64,000 nt of DNA from Hydractinia symbiolongicarpus (taxonomy: Eukaryota > Cnidaria > Hydrozoa > Anthoathecata > Hydractiniidae), in contig NC_079883.1 in assembly GCF_029227915.1 (NCBI RefSeq), forward strand, positions 21,886,001-21,950,000. The letters are read 5' to 3'. Under the pieces are notes generated by a model that was not told where the DNA came from, did no database searches, and saw only the letters and a list, made by a program, of their open reading frames with translations. The position numbers were made by a program, and so were the translations under genes. Below are positions 1-12,700 of this stretch, one piece after another; the stretch's first letter is position 1; every line of letters begins with the position of its first letter.

Positions 1-757
1 TATCTTCATCAGTCGCTACGGAGGGATGAGTTCTTGAAGCTGGTGACTAGTTTGTATCGGCGAATGTAACACAGTTGGGCAGGTCCACGCGCGTAGGTTG
101 TTACAATTTTACTTAATAATTTATTCTATTTAAAACAGAAAAAGTTGCCTAGCGGTTGCAAAGTTGTTTCACCGTACTAGTTTGTATACATGCAAGAAAA
201 TACATTTTCAAAACGATATTATTTTTTTGTTTATTTGGCTTGACTAGTTTTCCCCTGGATTGCTTTAGTGCCATTCAGTTTGGTTCCATGGATTTGCAAG
301 ACAGCCTTGTTATCTTGTCGCTAGTGTTTCTCATATTAAATATATATCCATGTAATGAGTAACAGAATTTAAAACTAGGAATGATGCACTAAAGAAATAA
401 TAAATATGATATCAAAATTGCATTTTGTTTATACGTCTTTTGTCAATACGCCTTGCCAATCTGTATTCGTAATTCTAATCCAGGCTATTTTTTTATTCAA
501 TATATTTCAAAATTCAATATTTTTAACGACGATGAAAGCTACAAGTAAATATACTATTATCGTGTTCATTTAAGCACTAAGAACACGAACCAATGAAATT
601 CACGACCCAACAAGTAATAGGAAACATAAATAGTTAATTGCGGTCAGCGAAAACTTTTAATTTTTGATTACTCTTTTTTGCAAATAGATTCTGTTTTGAA
701 AACAGTCTTCATTGTGAAAAGATATTCTTCATATTGACTACGAACCTACGAAGTGCA
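1..757. other. Upstream non-coding region of the PAN-EGF gene
   Basis: AT-rich sequence with only short chance reading frames and no recognisable domain. It precedes the first ATG of the PAN-EGF gene at 758 and presumably contains its promoter and 5' UTR, but I see no motif strong enough to mark. Confidence 0.4.
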
Positions 758-3700
758 ATGGCATCAAAAATGGCGCTTTTATTTTTAACACTCTTAATAT
801 ATATCGTATGCATTAGTAAAGGAGAGATACTACGATTGTCTGAATGCAACAAGTTTTATGCGGTCTTTGATGTTGTATTCAACAATTTTCTTTTGGTAAA
901 TACGACATATTCTTTGGTTAGAAACATCGAGCTGAATAAATGCTTGATCATATGCATGCAATATCCAAAGTGCAAATCATTCAGCTACATGTTTCATCAC
1001 TCACAATGCCGAATACACCATTCCACTAGAACTGACACTGGAAGTAACTTACAAAAGGAAAATGGATGGACACACTATGAAACCAATGAGAATGCAACGA
1101 ACGTGAGTAATCTAGAATGTTTTTTAAGGCCTTATTCGTTCGTGTGGATGAAATAATGTGCTTAATAATAATATAGTCAACGAGTACCATAGAGTTCTGT
1201 AAAAAATTATTTTATATTTACCTGGTAGACAAACAGGTTTACGAAATTTCAATACCGTAATGCTTCGAATAAACGCCCCCTTCTATTAAACGCTCCCCCC
1301 CTCGAATAGACGCCCCTCTTTTTAGTCGTTTTATAAATAAAGCCCCCCCCCCTCGAATAGACGCCCCCTCGAATAGAGGCCCCTCCCTCATAAGGGGAGT
1401 TTATGCGAGGCGATAGTAAAAGTATACTTACTTTTTTCCTAAATCTTAGGTTTAAGGTTGGAAATTTAGTTTTTCGCTTTTGAAATTCATTCTCTAAAAC
1501 ATGTGAATATCTTTCATTTTCTGTTGTGAGGATATATATTATAGGTATCCTTAAAATGTGCAAAAAAGACGAAGTGTAAAAAATTTAATAAACGCCCCCG
1601 CTCTTTTAAACACCACCTCGAATAGACGCCCCCCAAAAATGTCAAAAAATTTAATAAATGATTGTATGAAAATTTTTCCGGTGTAATAAAAAATTGCGTC
1701 CGAAAATTTTTTCCCCTAAGTTTTTCCGCTGAAGCATTTTCCGTTGAAAATTTTAGTTCTTAATGTAGTTTATATTATTTTTATGCTTTAGCAATTCTTA
1801 GCCTCATAGTTCTTGTAAAATAGTTTTTGTCAAAAAAATGTAACGTTTTTGAAAGAAACAACTTGTATGCGCCAGATGGTCATCAAGCGACTTGTAAAAT
1901 TCCATAGAAACATCAATGGGGGTGTTCTCATCTGTTTAAGGAGAGATAGATATATCATATTTTTCTTGCCCACCGATGAGTCGCTATGGCAACAGGTGTG
2001 ATGGCATAACAAAGATTTTTGCCGAACCTAAAGTAGGCAGAACAATACTGTATAAACACTTACGAGAAATTTTTTATGTTAGTCAATTCAAAACTGATTA
2101 AACTTTAATGATAATAAGAATGGAAAGCACGTCGCTATTCACTTGTTAAAGTTTTATACCTGTAACCAGTTCAATTGAATTTTTAGTGCGTGGACTTTCC
2201 ACTTCAAAAACAAACCTCGTTCACAGAGCATTTTGCTTTTGCGATGAGTTAATAGAGGCGAAAAGGTCTTGGCACACGTTGGTCATATGACTGCTTGTAA
2301 TTTATAAATATTACAAAATAATTTATGCACGTTGCTTTTCTATATATTATTTCCGTCATGCACGGGAGTTTTTTTTTGTAAACAACAAAAAAAAAATATT
2401 GGATGACTTATGATAATGATGAGGCCAGCATCAGTGGATTTTGCATCAGCGTTGAGAAAGCTTATTCGTAAAATAAGCAAGATCTACATGTTATAAGGAA
2501 GACCAAAAAAAATAATCACATTCGTGTGAAAAAAATATCTGTAATCTCCTAAAAAAATATTTTATTGGCGAAGGAACAAGAATAAGCCGTCTTAAATGTT
2601 TCTAACTTAGGTACGCTATAAAGGCGGGTTCACACTTCGCGTAGTCACACGAATGAGTGACGATGAATCTGCCTATGCGCAATATTCATTTTCAGCATAC
2701 TACGACAGCATTCGTTGCAGTAGCTCGAATAAGTGCAACTACCACGACGCATGGGAATTTATTAACCAATAAGATCTCGAAATACAATTTGAAAACGCGG
2801 CTTAGAATTTTAAAAATGGAAACAAAGTTGATGAGGAAGAAAAGTTAACTTTTTTTGTGCAATATTTAATGTAAACATTGAATATTAAGAAAATTATGAA
2901 AAGTACTCAAATGTGCTGAAATAGAGTAATGTAACTAACTACCCAGTGGGCACTTCAACGTTGAATCAACGTTGAAAAGACGTTGCTTGCGACGTTGAAA
3001 AGACGTTGATTTTACGTTGCAAATGAAAGTTTTTTTGACGTCTTTTTCCGACGTCTATTCAACGTCGGACATCAACGTCTTTTCAACGTTGAAACAACGT
3101 CTCGCAACGTCTTTTCAACGTTGAAACAACGTCTCGCAACGTCTTTTCAACGTTGAAACAACGTTGCAGGACGTTGTTTCAACGTTGAAAAGACGTTGAT
3201 GTCCGACGTTGAATAGACGTCGGAAAAAGACGTCAAAAAAACTTTCATTTGCAACGTAAAATCAACGTCTTTTCAACGTCGCAAGCTACGTTGAAACAAC
3301 GTCCTGCAACGTCTCTTCAACGTTGAAACAACGTCTCGCTACGTCTTTTAAACATTGAAATAACTTCTCGCAACGTCTTTTCAACGTTGAAAAAACGTCT
3401 AACAACGTCTAATCAACGTCGTTTGGAAATGCTCTCGCAACCGTTATTCAGCGTCTTTTCAACCTTAAGAAACAGACAAACTTGACCGAATCAAATCATA
3501 ATCGCCATTGTGGCTTCAGTTTTATATGTCCATAGTTTACATGTCCATGTATCTATTCCCTAGCATGATTCCGACGCTTATATTTGTGTTACGTTATTTG
3601 TACATGGTTATTGCGAAAAAGAAATAAAATCATTTCTACGATATGTCATTTTTTTATTATAAACATCGGCAGTATATACAACTTCTCCGCTGAAAACTTC

Positions 3701-6700
3701 CTAAATGAAACTTAACGGAGTTTTATAATACAAAATATAAAAACGATATTTCAAGTATTCACAACTGGTACTATGTGAGAATCTCCAGCGTTCCAACCCA
3801 ATGCAAAAAATGTAACGCAGCAATGACGAGGTTGTTAAACGTGCAGTATTTGCAAATTTATAGCTGCGATTTCATGTGCCAGGCACGCCTCCTGATAAGG
3901 CAGCCTGTTAGTATGCTCAAATCACCTAAAGTGTCAAGCAAAACTGTTGCACCGAAGTCTTTAATCAAGCATTGGTTAGAGAAAAAGTATGTTTTCTTAA
4001 TGAAGTCAGAGTTGAATACAAGGGTGTTTGTTAAGGATACCAGATGCGAATAAATACGATCATGATGCTATACTTTATAAAAAGTGTGAAAAGCCACCGT
4101 CCTCACCAGGTGCAAGAAGTCCAGGAATCGAGGTTGAAAATTACAATAAAAATATAATGAATATTATATTAGCACTGTATTTCCTTAAAAAAAGCACCCA
4201 CTCATGCATATTCCATACTTTTACTAGTCACAAGTCCGATCTCTAGTAGAAACACTAAAAATTGTTGAGCTAAAATCACTTTAACATTTTGCCATTCTAA
4301 TTTTCTGCCACCCAATCAAAATTAATATAAGCTAGAAGAATTTATTACGGCGCTTGAAAAATTTATAATCCTCTCTGATATAAAAGTTGTAAATTATTTA
4401 AAAATTAATCGATTTAATTTTCTTCGGCATTAGTTCTTCCCGCTCCTCCACATCTATCAGGTGCATATTTAAGGATTGATGCCGTACACGCACGAACTTC
4501 TCCTTCTGTCGCATTCTTTTGATGTTTGATAACAGTTTCTACAACGTAACAAAATTCTTATCACATATTGATGGAGGTAGTTTACAGTACAACAGCTGGA
4601 CAAATAGATTTCCTCAGATTAATGTGTATTTTTCCCCCTGAACGTCGACCCCTCGAAATGGCGGGAAAAACTTAATACAAACTTGTCGGTTTGGATTAGC
4701 ACTTTAATAAGAGCTATTGTATTTATTTGTACATATTTTAACCGACAATAAATAAATTAACAACAACAAACTAAAACGCTTACAAGCACATATATAAATT
4801 GAATATTAGGAATAGGATTTTTTTACTAACCGACAACAGCTTTATATAAGTTCATCCTTGCAAACCCAACCTTTTCACTTTTTCCCTTCCCTTTCATGTT
4901 GAGTGCCGACATTACTTCATTATTCATGATTCTATAATGAAAGTGGAATAAAAGTAAAACAATCGACATCGTAAGCGCATTTAATATATAGTTGCGAGTC
5001 CATTAGGCTGCGGGGCCGCATTCCGTAAACTATTCATTCAATCATACTTTTTGTAAACAATACATCACAAGACGGCGAGCTTTGTTTTTTTGTGATGACT
5101 TCTTCGTCATCCGTTTCTGCCTCCGTGAAATCAAACTCCTCACATAGTTTTCTATCTGTAAAGATAATATATAATGGTTCTGATACATGATTAGTTTTTT
5201 TTAAAGTTGTATTTGACTAATTAATTGAAGTAAAGCCACTTAGCATCGTACCTCCTGTAATTTTAACTCGGACTAGTGGAAATTTGTGCCATAATGCTGT
5301 AGGTTCTTTTAATTCTGCAGCTGCCTTCTCGACATTCAAAAAACTTGGCCAGTAGACTAAATTATTTTTTATCCAAACTGTTGGTATTGTACCTTCTTCT
5401 TCTTGTTTGTTTTCCAACCATATTGCTCGGCTCCAACTCATTTTATTCAAATATAGCTAATATAAAACAATGGTTACTCAAGGGAATTAAGGATTTAAAT
5501 ATTGACTTAACATGACAAGATCAAATACCGGATTGTAAGACTGTCGAATGAGGCATGAAGTTGGCTGATAGAAAATCTCAATCTTTTTCCAGCTCTTTGC
5601 AATAATTACAAGTTTAATAACTAAGTTTTAACCTAATTTGTATATATACATAATACTAGTGGTGTGTGCAGGTCTCTGGTATAAAGCAAGTAGTGATCAC
5701 CAAGTTAATTTTCTTATTTTTGTTATAATTTTAGTGTAAGAATTGTAATTTATCAAGCAAGCAAGCACTCTATTTTTTAATAGAATTCCACAGGTGCACA
5801 AAATGTATTGAAGGAACCTTCAAGCAGACAATACAATCATAAGTTTTCAATCCTCTACGTTTATTTATCAGCATTTTCACTTCTGCATAGTTATGAATGT
5901 CTTTCAAGTACTTAAATGTCACAATTTTTTGCGAATCGATCGAGTTCAGATATTTCGCGGGATTAAATTTTAGTCAATATGCCTTTTTCATGAAAAGTTG
6001 GATTTTTTAAGTCAAAACAAATTAAAAGAATTTACATGGGCTTTGGAACAAAACATGCAGCTTTTTAAATATGATGATTTATAACTAAGAATTACTAAAT
6101 ACTTGATATTTAGCTTCAGCTATATATTTTTTTGTCACAATGTTTTCGAATAGATTGCTATAAATGCTTGCATATGCCAGGCACGCCCTCTTATAAGGCA
6201 GCCTGTTAGCATGCTCCAACCACCTGTATGTGTCAAGCATAACTGGTGCACATGAAAGCAAAATAGCAAAAATTTTAAATGGTTATTGAATCAAAAGTTA
6301 TATCTTCAAATAGATTGCTATAAGTATGCTTGCATGTGCCAGGCACGCCCTCTTATAAGGCAGCCTGTCAGCATGCTCCAACCACCTGTATGTGTCAAGC
6401 ATAACTGGTGCACATGAAAGCAAAATAGCAAAAATTTTAAATGGTTATTGAATCAAAAGTTATATCTTCAAATAGATTGCTATAAGTATGCTTGCATGTG
6501 CCAGGCACGCCCTCTTATAAGGCAGCCTGTCAGCATGCTCCAACCACCTGTATGTGTCAAGCATAACTGGTGCACATGAAAGCAAAATAGCAAAAAATTT
6601 AAATGGTTATTGAATCAAAAGTTATATCTTCAAATAAATTAGTAAACGTATGCTTGCATATGCCAGGCATGCATTAATTTGGGTGCTTGATGACTTATAT

Positions 6701-9700
6701 AAAGGTATTCCATCTATATTTATTGCAAGCTTGATATATTCTGTTACGGTGATGTTCGGATTGTTAAGAAGCATTCGTCTTATTCCATTTTCTATGCCCA
6801 AGTAAACATATTTTCCCGCACAGATTGAATCTGTGTTCACGTTTCTTGGTGTCTTGAGAAGAGTGCGACTATCTTTTGGGAGAGTATGCCCATTTTTTCT
6901 CAAGATGTCCAAAAGTTCATTAACAGAATTTCTTGTAACTCTATTTCGCACTGCCCATGACGCAAGTTCTTCCGATAATGTGATGTTTCCCATTGCATCA
7001 CTTAACCACTCTTCATCACTACTACTGCCACTGTCATTTACAGTATCAGTTGAGTCAATATCACAGTCCATGCTACATGAATTGCTTTCAATGTAACACT
7101 CTTCAAAAATTTGATTTCCCCCTTCCCTGTGAGTTTCAACTGCATCATCGCTATCACTGCTTCTTGCAAGTTTGTTCACTTCAGCAATATTTTTTCTGTA
7201 TCTTTTCAAATATGCCATGACACTAAAAAATATTTTATAATGATAAAACGTTTTTATATCATTTGATACCTAAGGGCAGAGATTTTGGTAGAATGAAAAT
7301 TTGGCGGTGCCTGCCAAATTAAATTCCCCGCCAAAATTAACTTTTTCGCCATCCGCCAATTTTTTCGTGTTGCTACTGTACAAGAGGATTTCAATGGACA
7401 TGCTTTTAGTATTGACGACGAATGACTTTTTTTTTATCTAAAGTTGATGGTTATTAATGTAAACAAGATGCAGGCGCTGCATAAACTATCTCGCTATTAA
7501 AAATGCACAACTATGAAACATCGACAATGCGACCCAATTCTACAATTTCTGCTAACAAAAAATACAGCCTATCATTCATGGTTACAGTGGCGCGATTGAA
7601 ACGTTTATGGTCTTAAACGGCATTTAGGTGACAAAAAATTAACACTTTGATGTCACTATCATGTTCAGTATACCTTTTTTGTTAACTGTGCCAAATGTTG
7701 TCGAAAATAAAGTAGTTTTAATTTTTGGGCTAATTTTGGCCTAAAATGACATTTAGGTGACAAAAAATCCAAATTTTGAAGTTACCATCATGTTCAGCAT
7801 ACTTTTCTTGTTAATTGAGCCAAATTTTGTCGAAAATAAAGTAGTTTTAATTTTTGGGCAAATTTTGGCCTAAAATGACATTTAGATGACAAGAAATCCA
7901 AATTTTGATGTCACCATCATGTTCAGCATACTTTTCTTATTAACTGAGCCAAATTTTGTCGAAAGTAAAGTAGTTTTAATTTTCGGACCAATTTTGGCCT
8001 AAAATGACATTTAGGTGACAAAAAATCAAAATTTTGATGTCACCATTATGTTCAGCATACTTTATTTGTTAACTGTGCCAAATTTGGTCGAAAATGAAGT
8101 AGTTTTAATTTTCAGACCAATTTTGGCCTAAAATGACATTTAGGTGACAAAAAATCAAAATTTTGATGTCACCATTATGTTCAGCATACTTTTTTTGTTA
8201 ACTGTGCCAAATTTTGTCGAAAACAAATACCAATTTTGGTCTGAAACGTCATTTAGATGACTTCTAAGTACTTAGAGAGTTTAGGTACGAAGTTTAAATC
8301 TGTGACGTTGCAATTGACCATTTGGGACATAGTTAGCCAGTTACGAGTTGGAAACCAATACTATCCTCGCAGGCGAGATAGTAAAAACTAATGTTGTCAC
8401 ATGATTTACAAAGAAACAAACAATCTTTCATATTTTTAATGAGTTTTACGTTATCCGTCAAATTTTCTTCCCGCCAAAATTAATAAATTTTGTTCTCCGC
8501 CAAATTTAATTTTTTTTGTTATCTGCCAAATTTTCTTCCCGCCAAAATTTTTGGATTGCAAGTATGTGTAATGTACTGTAAAATAATAAAAAAAGCTGGA
8601 AATACAAAATAACAATACCAGGCTGGAACATTAAAAAAGTAAGACCACCTCAGCCTGGGCATTATATCCATTAAATATTTTTTGAGAAATCTAGCTAGCA
8701 TTGTTTTTTTAGAGATAAGTCTCTGGAAATAAATTTTTCTTACATTCTGAAGAATCCCCATCTCTCTTGTACTGAAATGTCGACTTGTTGACATGCAGAC
8801 AAATAACATCACTTCGGCAATTTTTTGCCGACATGGAAAAATTTGATTTAAAATAATTTAGGGTCAAACGATTTATTTCTAGAATGTGTCAAATAAATAT
8901 GCGTGAAAATTTTAGCTAACTTTTTCTTTCTTTAGATTCTGCTACGAATGCTACCGAAGCAAAGTTTACGAATTAGCATATGCTGTACAGAAATACTTTA
9001 CTCACGTCTGTGGTTCTTCGCCCTTTTCGCCTTGTGAGTTGATACGAACTTCTTAGGGGCTTAGGCGCGAATTTCCTCATCGAAAGTTTCCCGCCAATGA
9101 CTAGGAGGGATATTACATGCGACAAAGTAAAGGTTTAAATATGTGAAAGCGAAGTAAATAAACAGTTATTATTGTATTATAAATTATAATTTGACAAAAT
9201 GGATTGTATTTTAAATGTCTCACATCCATAATACAAGTTGAAATATTTGTTTCTCTCAAAATACGAGGACAAAAAACCCCCTGATAAATATTACAAAAAA
9301 TAAATCGAACGTTTGGTACGCTCTGTTGAAAAAAAATCCATTGAATGTTTTGTGTACATTTCATGTTTGTGTTCATTCATTCTCTGATGTTATGTCACAA
9401 AAGTTTTAACATAGCATAAGAGAATGAATGCACATTCGGCTCTTATGTAAAAAAGTACATAGATGCGGCTGTAAAGTTGCAAACAAATGGTAATATTTTG
9501 AAGTAGTAAAACTGCAGTAAAATTAGCGATATATATGAAAAACAACATAACGTCGGCATTAATATATCCAATCGCTGACAAATTACAAAAAAATTAAGTA
9601 AAACGTGCGTTCTTTATTTCTAGTTTATGACGATCTTTAACAAACACCGAGTACGCTTCGTTATTTTGTTGGACAGTTTGGAACACTTCTATGAACGTCT

Positions 9701-12700
9701 GTTTGAGATATAACTTTGCAGGCCAGTGTGAGACGAACTAAAACAAATAAGATTTGAACGGAACAGATTCTCGGTAAAAAGTTAATTTGGTGCAACGTTG
9801 AATAAACGTCGATAAGACGTCGGTTGAATCAACGTTGCAGTGCAACGTTGAATAAACGTCGATAAGACGTCGGTTGAATCAACGTTGCGGGTGCGACGTT
9901 GAATAGACGTCGGTTGAATCAACGTTGCGGGAGTGACGTTGAATAAACGTCGATAAGACGTCGGTTGAATCAACGTTGCAGTACGACGTTGAATAAACGT
10001 CGGTTTTACGATCGTTGAAACAACGTCTTTTTTCGACGTTGTATCAACGTTGATATCACGTCGGTTGAAACAACGTTGTGGAAACGACGTTGAAAAGACG
10101 TCGATGATGCGACGTTGTATTCATGTCGGAGGGCAACGTTGAAAAGACGTTGAATTTACGTCGGTTGCATCGACGTTGCAGACCCAACGTTGATTAGACG
10201 TTGAATGTTGGTTGCGACGTCGCGACCAGAATTCAACGTCTAATCAACGTTGAAAAGACGTCGTGTGCCCACTGGGTAGTGGTACCAAACTGAAATTGAA
10301 TATCTTATTTGTTATTAATCTAGCAAATTAAATCTTCCCTTTTTGATATTTTTGATTAGAGAAAGGAAAAAGAGAGTTTAAAATAACTTACATTTGCAGT
10401 TGATATTTGAAATGACAACGGATTTCAAAATCAAAAATATTAGCCACTTAAAATTCAAGGTATTGTTTTTAAATATTCGCATAATTATTTTGGAAGTCAC
10501 TTTAAAACATGGCGGATTAGAAAAAAACAATAATTAGCTTAAAGTAGCTGACTAGCTATAGCTGAAACTTAAGAGACAAAAAAATTCTAGCTATAGTCTA
10601 ATAAATTAGCGATCTATCACTATTTAAAAACATCTTTAAGCGATGACATTTAGATAGAACGTTGTTTATAGTTACCTGGTTGTCTTTTCTGCATAAGAAA
10701 GAATGGTATCTTATTCGTGTTGAGCATGGAAAAAGTATCTAAGCATCTAAACATTTTATTAGATTATTTCCGCTTCCAGCACTTTTTTTCTGTACAACAA
10801 CATCTCTTTACCAAGTACAACTGTGTGCTCTAACATGGTTTTAAGCACCACGAGTGAGTAGCCTAATGTCCTTAAAGTTTAAGCGCGAAATTTTATGAAA
10901 CACATGGAGCGCGCATGTACAATCCAAACACATACTCGGTAGAAGGTGGTAGATTAAACTTTTACCATAAGATGTTGAAATTTTTTTTTAAATACAGCTT
11001 CTAACTGTTTAGCCTTAATCGAAAAATATGTTGAACTAAAATGTTCAAGATAAATCCAAAACACTCGCCATGTTCAATGAAATAAATTAAATGCATAATT
11101 TTAATTCTCAGCCTCACTGCAATATATTTATATGCCCTGTTAAAATAAGCCAGTCCTACAAAGTAGCAGTTGCATTCCAACGCTAGGCTATTCCTGTCTC
11201 TCTTTTCTGCGATAGTGCGCTAAGAAAGGCAGGGTTACAAACAAAAGCAGGACAGATAGCTAAGTGTGAGAACAGGAAAGAGAAACAGGTATCCTGTCTA
11301 ATTTTTATGTGCAGTTTTATTTTTCTCGCTAGTGTGAACTGAAACAAGGTTTCTATAAGGCATGTTTTCATATCTAAGATGGCATTAAAACTATTATGGA
11401 CGTCTTATGAAGTTTCTAAAATAAATCCTTTAAAAGCCGTCTTTATTAAAAAGACATCCAATCAATGCTGCAAAAGATGCATTAAATTGGAAGAGATGTG
11501 TTTTAGATGTCTTCAAAAATATTTTTTAAATTTATTTAAAGATTCCACTTGGCTTAAGTTTATCTAATCAGTAACTAAGTAATGTAAAAAAATGTCTGAG
11601 GTATGACACTTTATTTATTTTTTATTTAGGTCGGCCCTGTTTGTGAAAGAAGAAACCCATGCAAGTGTGGAAAATGTGTGGATACATGTGATGAGACAGG
11701 CTTCAAATGTGAGTTGAAGTATACTCCAAGTTGATAAAGTCAAGTGCCATCTAACAAAAGCTAAACCTTTTTGAGAACAGGTTTTTGCAACTTAAATGCC
11801 TTATGGACGATGTACCTCTCCCCAAAAACTTTGTAGAACGACAACACACTGGACCCAAAATATAAAACAGTCTGCTAAAAATGCTAGTTTTGCCACATCT
11901 AATTGAGTATTTTTACACATTCGCCAAACGGGTGGCTAAATTAAAAAAAAACAATAGGATATATTTCTTGTTATTGTGATGGTCACAGGTCCATACGCAC
12001 GAAATAATGAATTGACAAAAAGTTAAAGAACAAAATAGCAAAAAATGTTAAACAATGTGTAACGAACGTATTTTTATTATCTAAAAGTACAGAATAGAAA
12101 AAATTATATTTATTTTGTGAGTTAGGTAAAGAGAGTAAAGATTCGTGAAGCCACTACTCTGCACTTTCGATTTGTTGTTGAGTGTTTCCGGTCTGTATAT
12201 TTATTCCCTTGGCGCCATCTTTTCACAACAAACTGCATCGTTCAAAGTTCGTAGTATGTTGTGGAAAAGAGACTCACAACATAAAAAGAATAATGTTGTT
12301 GGTCATTACAGATATTTCTTAAGTTCAATGAAGTTTAAATGAAAATTATAAAATGATGTTACTACTATAGAATGTAAAATATTCTTAGTTATTTGAAGTC
12401 AAAGATCTTTTTTTTGATGTTTATCTAAAGCCTACTTATTTTCACCCCATTCAGCTATGAAAATTCTGTAAAAATGTTGTTAGACAGATATAAGCACATA
12501 CCAAACTTTCAATTTCAAATACTGAACTCAAAGCCTATATTATACTGCGCAGTAGTTGACGTTTTACTGCGCAATAGTCAATGTTCTACTGCACAGTGGA
12601 CCCGATTATACTGCGCAATAGAACTATATCTACTGCGCAAAAGAATATGTGGTACTGCGCAGTAGAATCGCGACTACCGCGCAGTAGAACTTTGTCTACT

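Larger units (their letters stand above)
2942..10276. mobile_element. 7.3-kb DNA transposon with CCCAGTGGGCAC termini and ACGTTG subterminal arrays
   Basis: The left terminus CCCAGTGGGCAC (2942-2953) and right terminus GTGCCCACTGGG (10265-10276) are exact reverse complements, each flanked by TA. That suggests a TA target duplication, although the identity runs on as ACTA/TAGT. Each end continues into about 0.5 kb of subterminal repeats built from ACGTTG, AACGTTGAA and GACGTCGG words. Inside, on the minus strand, lie a truncated transposase-like ORF (6622-7218) and a DUF4806-like four-exon ORF (4414-5450). There are also a 162-bp and a 129-bp tandem array. The element sits wholly in intron 1 of gene 1. 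The catalytic part of the transposase was not found, so this copy looks non-autonomous. The superfamily is uncertain. The two ends could instead be independent short elements that happen to be inverted. Confidence 0.6.

Noticed and set aside
1249-1563. 104-codon minus-strand frame rich in Gly/Arg
   Set aside because: It translates the C-rich CGAATAGACGCC repeat; no signal, domain or splice context.
6143-6672. Tandem 162-bp units as hammerhead ribozyme or tRNA-derived SINE repeats
   Set aside because: No CTGATGA/GAAA hammerhead core and no convincing A/B box pair was seen; only an imperfect hairpin is present.
6833-7220. Plus-strand frames over 6833-7220
   Set aside because: They are antisense shadows of the transposase-like ORF, which has recognisable motifs on the minus strand.
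9782-9973. 63-codon minus-strand frame
   Set aside because: It is a translation of the ACGTTG tandem array and shows the repeat period in the peptide.
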